Positions 8,089 through 16,781 of a stretch of 64,000 bases of DNA are shown here, one piece after another. Under the pieces are notes generated by a model. It was given only the letters and a program-made list of their open reading frames with translations. It was not told where the DNA came from and ran no database searches. Source of the stretch: Frisingicoccus sp009929615 (GTDB lineage: Bacteria > Bacillota > Clostridia > Lachnospirales > Lachnospiraceae); NCBI GenBank assembly GCA_028692275.1, contig JAQUXR010000008.1, positions 1-64,000 of the forward strand. Direction: 5' to 3'. Each line of letters begins with the position of its first letter. Positions within the stretch are counted from its first letter, which is position 1. The position numbers and the translations under genes are program-made.

Positions 8089-9033
8089 TCACCCTTCAAT
8101 GAATACTTCCATAATACCGCCACAGACCATAACATCTTCTTCATCCATGTCTTTTGTCATATCTATTTTTTTAACTTTGCATTTTCCCGTACCAATGCAG
8201 GCTAAGGTTTCCCGCATAACTTCGGCTTCTGCACAGCCACCACCGATACTTCCGAAGATTCGGCCATCCTGATAGACAATCATCTTCGCCCCGGAACGTC
8301 TTGGCACAGACCCTTTTGTAGACAAAATGGTAACCACACCATGGGGTTCCTCCTCCACAGCAAGCTTTTCCAATACGCGGAAATCTGTATCCGAAACAGG
8401 AAATTCCTTTTCTACAGGCAACTGACGCTTTACCTGTATGAGTTCAGCCATTATAGATATAGCAATTTCTCCGGGTGTTAATGCTCCAATCGAAAGACCG
8501 ATTGGCATATGGATGCTTTCTATCTTCTCCTTGTCAAATCCTTCCTTTTCAAGAAGTTCTTTCACACCAAGCACCCGGCGTTTCGACCCCATCATTCCGA
8601 CATAAGCCGGGATTTTTCCGGAGAGCAGAGCTTTCAGACACTCCATATCATAGCGGTGGCCCCGGGTGACAACAACCACATAATCATAGGCTGTCACCTG
8701 AAGTTTATCAAAACATTTTTCAAAACTCTCACAAAGAACTTCCCTCGCCCCCGGAAAGCGTTCTCTATTAGCAAAGGCCGGGCGGTCATCCACAACGGTC
8801 ACTGAAAATCCAGCTTCCTCTGCAAAAAGAGCCAGCGGCCATGATACATGACCGCCGCCTAAGATAATCAGCCGTTCTTCCGGATAATAATACTCCCGAA
8901 AATCCGCTTTAACTTCTCCCGGAAGTATTTTAATCCACTTTTCAGCCTGTCCTTCTGCAGAAATATTTGTATTCAGACTTGCTGGTTTTCCATCTTTCAA
9001 CGTTTCCAGCAATTCGGCATATATATTTTTCAT
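8089..9033 (-). CDS. XdhC-like Mo-hydroxylase maturation factor, domain order swapped
   Basis: 314 residues, RBS AGAGG. After a 50-residue lead, a Rossmann domain begins (LIILGGGHVSWPLALFAEE, then VVDDRPAFANRERFPGA) and includes the GALTPGEIAISIMAELI helix. The XdhC_CoxI motif (GSVPRRSGAKM, then GSIGGGCAEAEV) is at the C-terminus. In classical XdhC the CoxI part comes first. XdhC proteins bind Moco and hand the sulfurated or selenated cofactor to the hydroxylase. Operon neighbours are the molybdopterin-binding and MOSC genes. The swap may define a clostridial subfamily. Confidence 0.85.
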   Translation of the reverse strand: MKNIYAELLETLKDGKPASLNTNISAEGQAEKWIKILPGEVKADFREYYYPEERLIILGGGHVSWPLALFAEEAGFSVTVVDDRPAFANRERFPGAREVLCESFEKCFDKLQVTAYDYVVVVTRGHRYDMECLKALLSGKIPAYVGMMGSKRRVLGVKELLEKEGFDKEKIESIHMPIGLSIGALTPGEIAISIMAELIQVKRQLPVEKEFPVSDTDFRVLEKLAVEEEPHGVVTILSTKGSVPRRSGAKMIVYQDGRIFGSIGGGCAEAEVMRETLACIGTGKCKVKKIDMTKDMDEEDVMVCGGIMEVFIEG

Positions 9034-9043
9034 TTATATTCCT

Positions 9044-10063
9044 CTACTTACCAAAACCACAATTAGGAAATGTGCACTGGGCGCAATCCAGACACAGGCC
9101 GCCATGTCCAAGCTCGGCCAGTTCCTCTGCCGTCACCGCATCATCTGCCATAAGTCTCGGTAATATCAAATCAAAAATCGTTCGTTTTGCATACATCACA
9201 CACCCGGGAAGCCCTGCCAATGGCTGTGCCTCCGGTGTATAAGCCAAAAGAAACATAGCGCCGGGAAGCACCGGTGCTCCATAGGATATTACCCGGTCCG
9301 CCACTTTACCGATGGCCCCAGGCGTCAAATCATCCGGGTCTACACTCATTCCACCGGTACAGACAACAATATCCGCACCCTGATTTAAATATTCACGAAT
9401 AGCATTCTGAATCATCTCACTGTTGTCATCTACGATGGCCTGTCCCAGTATTTCTGATGGGTATTCGGAAAATTTTTCCCGAATCACCGGTCCAAAAGTA
9501 TCTTTAATCCGGCCGTGATAAACTTCACTTCCGGTAGTTACGATACCAACCTTCTTCTTTTTAAAAGGGAGCACTTCCATCAATGGTTCAGCCCCGGCAG
9601 CCGCCTTTGCCTGATTCATCCGCTCTTCCTCAATAATCAGTGGTATAACCCTCATTCCTGCCAGCTTGTCTCCCTTTTTTACAGGAAAATTTCCATGACG
9701 GGTGCTAATCATCACGTCTCCCAAAAGGTTAACCGCTTTTAGCCGCTCTTTATCAACTTTCAGAAGGCCATCGATTTCTGAAAAGATTTCAATCTTTCCT
9801 TCTTTTGTTTCAGACTTTCTCATATAATCATTGGCACAGAGCTGGTACAGGATTTCAGCACCCTCATCTTCATGAAGCCAGCCTTCCTTTTTCTCCCATA
9901 CATACAGATGCTCTTTGCCTAATTTTAGAAGTTCTGCTATATCCGACTCTGTCACAATATGGCCCTTACGAAATGCCGGCCCCTTACATTCATCTTTGAC
10001 AATTCTCGTAATGTCATGACAGAGTACATGTCCAACCGCTTCTTCTGTTGGAATTAATTTCAT
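9044..10063 (-). CDS. MoeA-like molybdopterin-binding protein with Cys-rich tail
   Basis: 339 residues, start overlapping the permease stop by four bases. Residues about 170-310 form the MoCF/MogA-type molybdopterin-binding domain (KVGIVTTGSEVY, then CTGGMSVDPDDLTPGAI and LPGCVMY). The N-terminal 160 residues resemble a reduced MoeA front part. The C-terminus carries CLDCAQCTFPNC, a C-x2-C-x2-C-x4-C cluster able to bind zinc or Fe-S. It probably handles Moco for the operon's hydroxylase; it is shorter than true MoeA, so general Mo insertion is less likely. Confidence 0.85.
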   Translation of the reverse strand: MKLIPTEEAVGHVLCHDITRIVKDECKGPAFRKGHIVTESDIAELLKLGKEHLYVWEKKEGWLHEDEGAEILYQLCANDYMRKSETKEGKIEIFSEIDGLLKVDKERLKAVNLLGDVMISTRHGNFPVKKGDKLAGMRVIPLIIEEERMNQAKAAAGAEPLMEVLPFKKKKVGIVTTGSEVYHGRIKDTFGPVIREKFSEYPSEILGQAIVDDNSEMIQNAIREYLNQGADIVVCTGGMSVDPDDLTPGAIGKVADRVISYGAPVLPGAMFLLAYTPEAQPLAGLPGCVMYAKRTIFDLILPRLMADDAVTAEELAELGHGGLCLDCAQCTFPNCGFGK

Positions 10064-11445
10064 TGTGCCTCATCCTTTGCAATAAAAATATTTAATACAA
10101 GGGCAATAAGCGCTGCAGGAACAATACCCGAACCACCGAAAATCAGCTGAACAACCTGTGGCATATGGGATAAAATATCTGAGTTAGCGCCAACACCATA
10201 GCCCAGTCCTAAAGCAACTGAAACAATCGTTACTGTTCTAGGTGTTACACCATCTCTTGTAATGAGCTGAATACCACTGACAACAATGGATGCAAACATC
10301 ATAACCGCTGCACCGCCCAAAACACTTGATGGCATAATGGAAATCAAAGCCGCAAGTTTCGGAAAAAGTCCACAGAGAATAAGGAATATCGCACCTGTGC
10401 TGATAGCAAAAAGATTGACAACCTTTGTCATGCCAACCAGGCCTACATTCTGGCTGAAGGATGTGTTTGGCAGTACACCAAAAAAGCTGGCAACAGATGA
10501 GCCCACACCATCACAAATAACTGAACCGGAAAGTTCTTTATCTGTCGCTTCTCTTCCAAGTCCACCTTCAACAATTGCTGAAGTATCACCCATAGTTTCT
10601 ACGGCAGTAACAATAAACATAATGCCTACCGGAATAATAACTTTAAGGTCAAATACAAGCGGTACAGGGAACAGTTTTGGCACGGAGAACAATCCCGCAC
10701 TGGCAACTTTACCCCAGTTTAATACCCATGAACAAGTTGTTTCTACACCTTCTGCATTGATATAAGTTGTCGGAAGAACCATGCCCATAATCGCACAAAC
10801 GATATAACCGACGACAATACCAATTAAAATAGATGATACACTTGTAATTCCCTTTGTATAATGTTTCAAAATAACAATAACAAGCAGTACGATACATCCA
10901 ACCATAAGATTCTGCCATGAACCGTAGTCTCCCTTGGCTTTACCGCCACCAAAAGATTCAATACCTACAGAGATCAGCGAAAGTCCGATGGACATAACAA
11001 CCGTACCTGTAACAACACTTGGGAAAAACTTACGAAGTGGTTTCAGGAAAAATCCAAGAACCGTCTCAAAAAGTCCACCCAGAAGTGATGCTCCCAAAAT
11101 AGCACCATAGGCTGCTAATCCGCCACCCATAGTAGCAACTGCGCCTCTGGCAACCCCGATAAATCCCGAACTTGTTCCCATAACAATAGGAAGCCGTCCG
11201 CCGATAGGTCCCAATGTGAATAACTGGATAAGCGTTACAAGCCCTGCGATAAACATGGCATTTTGCAAAATAGCCACTTGCAGAGCATCCCCTGATGCGA
11301 TTCCGCATGCTTCTGTAATAAGTAAAATTGGTGTCAAATTCCCCGCAAACATAGCTAATACATGCTGAAGTCCAAGCAGAACAGCCTCACCCAGCGGGAT
11401 TCTTCCCTCCAACTCATAAGCCGAAGTATACTTTGTGTCTTTCAT
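10060..11445 (-). CDS. NCS2 family purine (xanthine/uric acid type) permease
   Basis: 461 residues, RBS GGAGG. A 12-14 segment membrane protein with the NCS2 signature QNVGLVGMTKV and the upstream ETMGDTSAIVEGG region that lines the substrate site. The family imports uracil, xanthine, hypoxanthine or urate with protons. Position inside a molybdenum hydroxylase operon argues for a purine substrate. The closest functional label would be xanthine/uracil permease; exact specificity cannot be read from sequence alone. Confidence 0.92.
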   Translation of the reverse strand: MKDTKYTSAYELEGRIPLGEAVLLGLQHVLAMFAGNLTPILLITEACGIASGDALQVAILQNAMFIAGLVTLIQLFTLGPIGGRLPIVMGTSSGFIGVARGAVATMGGGLAAYGAILGASLLGGLFETVLGFFLKPLRKFFPSVVTGTVVMSIGLSLISVGIESFGGGKAKGDYGSWQNLMVGCIVLLVIVILKHYTKGITSVSSILIGIVVGYIVCAIMGMVLPTTYINAEGVETTCSWVLNWGKVASAGLFSVPKLFPVPLVFDLKVIIPVGIMFIVTAVETMGDTSAIVEGGLGREATDKELSGSVICDGVGSSVASFFGVLPNTSFSQNVGLVGMTKVVNLFAISTGAIFLILCGLFPKLAALISIMPSSVLGGAAVMMFASIVVSGIQLITRDGVTPRTVTIVSVALGLGYGVGANSDILSHMPQVVQLIFGGSGIVPAALIALVLNIFIAKDEAQ

Positions 11446-11468
11446 AACATTCCTCCTGAAGTAAAAAA

Positions 11469-12587
11469 TTATTCTTTAGGCATATTGCTTCCACTAGGAA
11501 GTATATCTGTCTGTACAGTCATCTGCCACATGGCCTGTACTAATTTATCCATCTGGGCAATCGTATTAAAATAGCCAAATGCAAATCTCAGTGTTCCCCT
11601 CGGCCATGTTCCCAAAGCCTTATGAGCAGCCTCAGCACCATGACAACCGGATGTTGCTACAATGCCCCAGTCCTTAAGAAGCTTCTCTTCCACATCCTTC
11701 TCCGTCATGAAATCTGTCTGAATGGAAACAATCGGCACTCTGTCCTTGTATCCCGGTCCAATAATATGCACACCGGATATATGCTGTACTTTACGAATAA
11801 AGTACTCTGCCATCTTATGACCGTTACCGCAAAGGAACTGAATTTTTTTATTGATAACAAATTCCAGTGCTTTATGAAGTCCGGCAATGGCTTTTTTATC
11901 CGGATTTTTTGTTTCGAACTGTTCCTGCCAGTTCCCACCGCCAAAAATTTCAGCAGCCCGTTCACTGGCAATAAAACCATTGGCTTCTTCCGGTCCGAGA
12001 AGACCATATCTTCCGGAAAAGGTCAAAACGTCTACTCCCCACTGCTTCATATAGATTGGTACATAACCCGCTGTCTGAGCCGCATTTAATACGAAAAGCA
12101 GGTTGTGCTTTTTAGCAAATTCGCAAAGTTCCTTCGCCTGCAGAACAGAACCGCAGACTTCCGAAGCATGGTTTATAATCAACCCTTTTGTATTCGGTTG
12201 AAGTAAAGCTTCTACAGCGGCAAAGACATCTTTATCCTTACCCGGGTCATATAAAATCAACTGGCCTTTTTCATTGCATGGAATCATTGTATATTCCACA
12301 CCAGTCTTCTGAATTTCATCAAGGGTTTTTGTTACTGCATCGTTCTCTAATGAAGATACAAGTACATGGTCTCCGCCTTTAAAAAGTGCTTTAATTGTTT
12401 TTGACAGAGCTTCATCCATCGTTTCTGTAAAAACAACATTTTCTTTTTTGCTGCCTTCAAAGAGACGACAGAGCTGTTCTCTCGTTTCCTCGACAATACT
12501 GTCTGAGCCACCGGCGGTCATCGCTTCTTCAACGCCTTCGGCCTTTGGCCATGTTTTCTTTAACTGGTCCACATTAATCTTGTCCAT
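11469..12587 (-). CDS. NifS-like class V aminotransferase fold, catalytic residues lost
   Basis: 372 residues. Overall pattern matches the EF2568-type cysteine desulfurase family found in SDMH loci. Each key residue is changed: the PLP-binding Lys in SGHKG is Tyr194 in SGRYG, the Asp that holds the PLP ring nitrogen (VDAAQTAG) is Asn168 in LNAAQTAG, the His that stacks on PLP is Asn82, and the catalytic Cys of the HCAP loop is Gly317 (HGAE). It therefore should not bind PLP covalently or release sulfur. The frame is intact, which argues for a kept pseudoenzyme role, perhaps as a scaffold for the MOSC or MocA protein. Overlaps mocA by 14 bases. Confidence 0.85.
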   Translation of the reverse strand: MDKINVDQLKKTWPKAEGVEEAMTAGGSDSIVEETREQLCRLFEGSKKENVVFTETMDEALSKTIKALFKGGDHVLVSSLENDAVTKTLDEIQKTGVEYTMIPCNEKGQLILYDPGKDKDVFAAVEALLQPNTKGLIINHASEVCGSVLQAKELCEFAKKHNLLFVLNAAQTAGYVPIYMKQWGVDVLTFSGRYGLLGPEEANGFIASERAAEIFGGGNWQEQFETKNPDKKAIAGLHKALEFVINKKIQFLCGNGHKMAEYFIRKVQHISGVHIIGPGYKDRVPIVSIQTDFMTEKDVEEKLLKDWGIVATSGCHGAEAAHKALGTWPRGTLRFAFGYFNTIAQMDKLVQAMWQMTVQTDILPSGSNMPKE

Positions 12588-13176
12588 CGCGCAACCTCTT
12601 ATCTTCCTTTTTCAAATCATCCCGGGTGTCTATATCCCAAAGTTCTTCAGGAATTTTCGTTTCAAAAAATGCCAACGCATCCCTATGTCTGGTAATTACC
12701 TGTCTGCCGCCCAGGTCGCCAGATAGATTTTTTAATTCTTTAAAGTACTTATTTTCAAATATGACCGGATTTCCCTGCTGTCCCTGACAGGCCAGCATTA
12801 ATATCCCGCCGTCATAAGAATAAACCATTTTCTCCAATGTTGCAAGTCTAAGCCACGGCTGGTCACACACCATAAACATAACACTGTCGACATCACCATC
12901 CTGATGCTCCAATTTCTCGATTCCTAATCTTATCGAACGTGAAATGCCAAGCTCCGGTGCATCGTTCATCACCACTTCCATTCCGCATTTTATGGCTTTC
13001 TCAGCGATGGTGGTATTTCCGGTGACCACAACTTTTGCCCCTCCGGTTTGTATCTTTTCTAATTTCTCCAGAGCTGTATGATATAAGGCTTTTCCTTCAA
13101 TCTCAGCCATCAGCTTATTACCGCCAAACCGTTTTCCGGCCCCTGCCGCCAGTAAAATAATACCTGTTTTCATCAT
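12574..13176 (-). CDS. mocA: MocA-like molybdenum cofactor nucleotidyltransferase
   Basis: 200 residues, ATGA overlap with the hydroxylase large-subunit stop. Glycosyltransferase-A type NTP transferase: nucleotide loop LLAAGAGKRFGGNKL at 8-22 and metal/substrate motif CDQPW. MocA/YgfJ proteins attach CMP to molybdopterin to make the dinucleotide form used by xanthine-dehydrogenase-like enzymes. It directly follows the large subunit, consistent with dedicated cofactor supply. It could use GTP in place of CTP; MocA is favoured by context. Confidence 0.88.
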   Translation of the reverse strand: MMKTGIILLAAGAGKRFGGNKLMAEIEGKALYHTALEKLEKIQTGGAKVVVTGNTTIAEKAIKCGMEVVMNDAPELGISRSIRLGIEKLEHQDGDVDSVMFMVCDQPWLRLATLEKMVYSYDGGILMLACQGQQGNPVIFENKYFKELKNLSGDLGGRQVITRHRDALAFFETKIPEELWDIDTRDDLKKEDKRLRDGQD

Positions 13177-15467
13177 TTTTCCAGAGCAAGCATGCCCATC
13201 TTAATCCGTTCAGGCGTCATAGGCAGTTCATAGAGACGAACACCACAGGCATTATAAATAGCATTTGCCAGTGCCGGCGATGGTGTATTAATAACAATTT
13301 CACCGATGGATTTAGCGCCAAAAGGTCCTGTCGGTTCATAGGTGCCTTCGAGTTCAACTTTTAATCTTCCCATGTCCATACGGGTTGGTATTTTATACTG
13401 CATGAAAGAGTTATTCATCATAGCCCCATCATCCCGGTATTGAATATTTTCATAAAGAGCCATACCAATTCCCTGAACAATACCACCCTCTGTCTGGACA
13501 ACTGCCAGATTTCGGTTAATCGGCGTTCCACAATCCACGGCTGCATCATATTCAATAATTTCTACCTGACCTGTTTCTTTATCCAGCTCAATTTCCACAA
13601 TACCAGCCATAAAAGGTGGCGGAGAAACCGGAGAACAGAAACTTTCAGAGGCACTCATAACATCATTTCGTGCCAAATGGCTTTGACTTGCCAGTTCTTC
13701 CAGAGTTATTTTTTTCTCATCTTCCATAGAGAAAAAGAGTTTTCCGTCGAATTCAACATTTTCTTCGGAACATTCCATCTTCTCAGCTGCCAGAGAAATC
13801 ATTTTCTTTTTCAGAGTTTCACAGGTTTTAATGACCGCCCCACCGGTAACGTAGGTGGTACTTGAAGCATAAGACCCTGTATCATAAGGAGAAACATCCG
13901 TATCCACACCATGCACGGCAATCTGTTCCAAGTCGCAGTCCAGACATTCTGCTGCCATCTGAGCCAGAATTGTATCGCAGCCGGTTCCCATATCCGTAGC
14001 TCCGATGAGCATATTATAAATACCATCATCACCTAGACGAATTTCAACAGCCGCCTGATCAAGGCCTGAAATACCTGAACCCTGCATCGCCAATGCACCG
14101 CCAACAGCACGGACTTTGCCATTACCCATGTCTTTTACAGGAAACTTTTCATCCCAGCCAATCATCTCTTTCGCCTTTGCAAGACATCTTCCAAGACCTA
14201 CGGAATTAAAGGTTTCTCCATAATAAGAATCCACCGGAACACCCTCTTTAATAATATTCTTCTCGCGAAGCTTCATCGGGTCCATCCCCAGCTTCGCTGC
14301 CAGTTCATCCATCGCAGATTCCAGAGCAAAAATACCCTGAGTCGCGCCATATCCCCGATAGGCCCCGGCAGACATAGTATTTGTATAAACAACCTCCGCT
14401 TTAAACCGGCTGGCCTGAAGTGGTCCATACATGGAAATGGATTTGTGACCCGAAAGTCCTACCGTTGTCGGACCATGTTCCCCATATGCTCCCGTATTTG
14501 AGAGCGTATAAAGGTCAATGGCCTGAATGTTTCCCTCTTTATCAGAACCTAACCGGACTGAAACTTCCATCTCATGGCGGGATGTCGAAGCAATCATAAC
14601 TTCCTGCCGGCTAAAAGTCATAATGGCAGGCTTTCCTGTCAGCCAGGTGATAATTGCCGGATAGACTTCAGATACTGCTGTCTGTTTTGCACCAAAGCCG
14701 CCGCCGATTCTCGGTTTAATAACGCGGACTTTTGACTTGGAAATGCCAAGGGCTCTTGCAACAATACGGCGTACATGAAATGGTATCTGGGTAGAACTTG
14801 TCACAACAAGACGTCCGTAGGCATCCAATGCCGTACTGGTTACAAAGGGCTCCATCATAGCCTGATTATTGGCCAATGTATGCCAGGTTCCTTCGACCAC
14901 ATAGTCACAATTTTCCAGAACTTTATCCACATCCCCGCTCTCATATCCATCCGTTGCACACAAATTCCGCTTGTTATCCGCACCCACAGGCACCATTGAC
15001 TCCCAATCCTCTTCCGGATGGACAAGAATCGGTGCATCCTTTGCTGTACGAAAATCCAAAACCGGCTCCATCACTTCATACGCCACTTTAATTAATCTCA
15101 TGGCTTTATCTACAGCCTTTTCCGTTGTACCGGCAACCAGTGCCACTTCATCGCCCACATAGCGAACCACGTCCTCTAAAATATACCGGTCATAAGGACT
15201 TGCTTCCGGGTAGCTCTGTCCCGCTTCCGTAAAACGAATTTTAGGAACGTCTTTATAAGTAAGAATACATTCAATTCCAGGTACCAGCTCTGCCTTTGAC
15301 GTATCAATCGAAATGATTCTTGCAAAAGCATGGGGGCTTCTCAGTGCCTTGACAATCAAATGCTCTTTCGATGCCAAATCCTGTGTATAAAGGGGCTTTC
15401 CCGCCATTAGAATCATGGCATCTTTTTTTACAACACGTTGGTTAATATAAGATTTCTTATCGGACAC
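13173..15467 (-). CDS. Molybdenum hydroxylase, Moco-binding large subunit (xanthine dehydrogenase type)
   Basis: About 764 residues. I prefer GTG at 15467, nine bases after AAGGGGAGG; a TTG upstream would add eight residues. N-terminal a/b-hammerhead domain (about 30-130) and the Moco-binding core: GGGFGAKQ, AYRGYGATQG, and GAKSIGE whose Glu is the expected catalytic base. Selenium in this enzyme class is a labile ligand on Mo, not selenocysteine, so no UGA is expected and none is seen. Probably oxidises xanthine or a related purine. Substrate is inferred from the permease and accessory genes. Confidence 0.93.
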   Translation of the reverse strand: MSDKKSYINQRVVKKDAMILMAGKPLYTQDLASKEHLIVKALRSPHAFARIISIDTSKAELVPGIECILTYKDVPKIRFTEAGQSYPEASPYDRYILEDVVRYVGDEVALVAGTTEKAVDKAMRLIKVAYEVMEPVLDFRTAKDAPILVHPEEDWESMVPVGADNKRNLCATDGYESGDVDKVLENCDYVVEGTWHTLANNQAMMEPFVTSTALDAYGRLVVTSSTQIPFHVRRIVARALGISKSKVRVIKPRIGGGFGAKQTAVSEVYPAIITWLTGKPAIMTFSRQEVMIASTSRHEMEVSVRLGSDKEGNIQAIDLYTLSNTGAYGEHGPTTVGLSGHKSISMYGPLQASRFKAEVVYTNTMSAGAYRGYGATQGIFALESAMDELAAKLGMDPMKLREKNIIKEGVPVDSYYGETFNSVGLGRCLAKAKEMIGWDEKFPVKDMGNGKVRAVGGALAMQGSGISGLDQAAVEIRLGDDGIYNMLIGATDMGTGCDTILAQMAAECLDCDLEQIAVHGVDTDVSPYDTGSYASSTTYVTGGAVIKTCETLKKKMISLAAEKMECSEENVEFDGKLFFSMEDEKKITLEELASQSHLARNDVMSASESFCSPVSPPPFMAGIVEIELDKETGQVEIIEYDAAVDCGTPINRNLAVVQTEGGIVQGIGMALYENIQYRDDGAMMNNSFMQYKIPTRMDMGRLKVELEGTYEPTGPFGAKSIGEIVINTPSPALANAIYNACGVRLYELPMTPERIKMGMLALEK

Positions 15468-15957
15468 CTTCAATAACCTCCCCTTTTTCAAATAATTTGT
15501 AATTCGCCCGGGTTACAGCCAGATAATTTTTAATAGCTCTGTACTGACCTTCATATCCTGTACACCGGCACAGATTTCCCGCAAGATAAGCCTTGATTTC
15601 ATCCTCTGTTGGATTCTCAAGTTCTTTTGCCATGGCCAGCACATTCATTATGAACCCGGGACTGCAGTATCCACACTGTTCTGCTCCCTGTACTGCCATA
15701 AACCGTGCAAATTCCTCAGCTTCTTTAGCAACTCCTTCCAGAGTTGTCACCCTGTGTCCCGCTGCTCGTGCCGCCGGAACAGAACAGGAAAGAACGGTTT
15801 TACCATCCAGATATACGGTACACAAACCACAGTTTGTTGTATCACAGCCGCATTTGACACTCTTGAACCCCTTATCTCTTAAATAATCAATAAGCATTGT
15901 ATCCGGTTCAATATGGTCATTATAGACTTTGTCATTAATCCATATCTTTATTTTCAT
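15457..15957 (-). CDS. Molybdenum hydroxylase, small [2Fe-2S] subunit
   Basis: 166 residues. Plant-type [2Fe-2S] site CGCDTTNCGLC plus a later Cys (LSC) in the first half, and the second four-helix cluster site CGYCSPGFIM and LCRCTGYEG in the second half, as in CoxS/XdhC-type small subunits. It passes electrons from Mo to FAD. Start overlaps the FAD-subunit stop by four bases and its 3' end overlaps the large-subunit start, so the three subunits are translationally coupled. The C-terminal ~15 residues extend past the family core. Confidence 0.95.
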   Translation of the reverse strand: MKIKIWINDKVYNDHIEPDTMLIDYLRDKGFKSVKCGCDTTNCGLCTVYLDGKTVLSCSVPAARAAGHRVTTLEGVAKEAEEFARFMAVQGAEQCGYCSPGFIMNVLAMAKELENPTEDEIKAYLAGNLCRCTGYEGQYRAIKNYLAVTRANYKLFEKGEVIEGVR

Positions 15958-16772
15958 TTACAGACACCTCCTGTTGCTTCGGGAGAAGTTTGTTCAAGAA
16001 TCTCCATGATAGCTCTTTTTACAAGGACCTCTGCCAGTATCTTTCTATATTCCGCACTGGCCCGCATATTGGTTCCAAAACTCACCATCTCGGCAACTCT
16101 GCCGGAAAACTTTTTCACATCTTCCTCCGTCGGTGCCGATGCCAGAACATCCGGACATTTTGCCACAACAGCTCTTCCCGGACGGGCACCAATAACAACT
16201 TTCAGTTTTCCATCCCGTCTGGACACTGCTGCTGTAAGTACCGGAAAATCCGTCTTAGCATTACGGAAACTTTGATAGGCTGCCTGGGTTCTGTCCTTCT
16301 TTATATGAATGCGCACAAGCACATCATTGTCATAATCCATTATTACAAATTTATCTAAAGGAATCATTCCACCTGCATACATCTCAACCGTTGTATCCAA
16401 TGCCAGTAGCGCTGTCAATGGGTCTGAAAATCCAAAACGCTGGTAAATGCTTCCTCCAATCGTTGCCGTATTACGAAACTGGGTTCCGACAATCCCTTTC
16501 ATGGCTTCCTTCATCATTCCGTTAAAATACTGATGAAGTCCTGCATGGCACTCTATGTCCCGCAGCGAAGTCATCGCTCCAATCACAAATTCTGTCTCTG
16601 TTTCTTCTATTTGATTTAATCCCAAATCACTCATGTCAATGGCTGTCCCAATAGAACGATTTCCAAGACGCAGCCACATACCTCCACCAATAATGGTCGA
16701 AGAACGTTTTTGATTCAGCTCATATGCCTCTTCCAATGTTTTTACTTTTGAATAACCTTGTATGGTATACAT
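15954..16772 (-). CDS. Molybdenum hydroxylase, FAD-binding medium subunit
   Basis: 272 residues with RBS GGAGG. CoxM/CutM type: first flavin loop IIGGGMWLRLGN (about 27-38) and second loop NTATIGGSIYQRFG (about 103-116), followed by the C-terminal CO-dehydrogenase-flavoprotein domain. Compared with typical family members the first loop lacks the usual AGGT-D motif and the second lacks the N-x-x-x-A-SP segment, so flavin contacts may be altered. First of the three structural subunits in the operon. Confidence 0.9.
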   Translation of the reverse strand: MYTIQGYSKVKTLEEAYELNQKRSSTIIGGGMWLRLGNRSIGTAIDMSDLGLNQIEETETEFVIGAMTSLRDIECHAGLHQYFNGMMKEAMKGIVGTQFRNTATIGGSIYQRFGFSDPLTALLALDTTVEMYAGGMIPLDKFVIMDYDNDVLVRIHIKKDRTQAAYQSFRNAKTDFPVLTAAVSRRDGKLKVVIGARPGRAVVAKCPDVLASAPTEEDVKKFSGRVAEMVSFGTNMRASAEYRKILAEVLVKRAIMEILEQTSPEATGGVCK

Positions 16773-16781
16773 AACATCCTC

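Noticed and set aside
10286..10765. A 159-codon open frame opposite the purine permease
   Set aside because: Antisense to a well-supported membrane protein gene; Thr/Pro/Ser-rich with no motif.
13173..15467. Possible selenocysteine UGA codon in the hydroxylase
   Set aside because: The frame has no internal UGA, and in this enzyme class selenium is a labile cofactor ligand, not selenocysteine.
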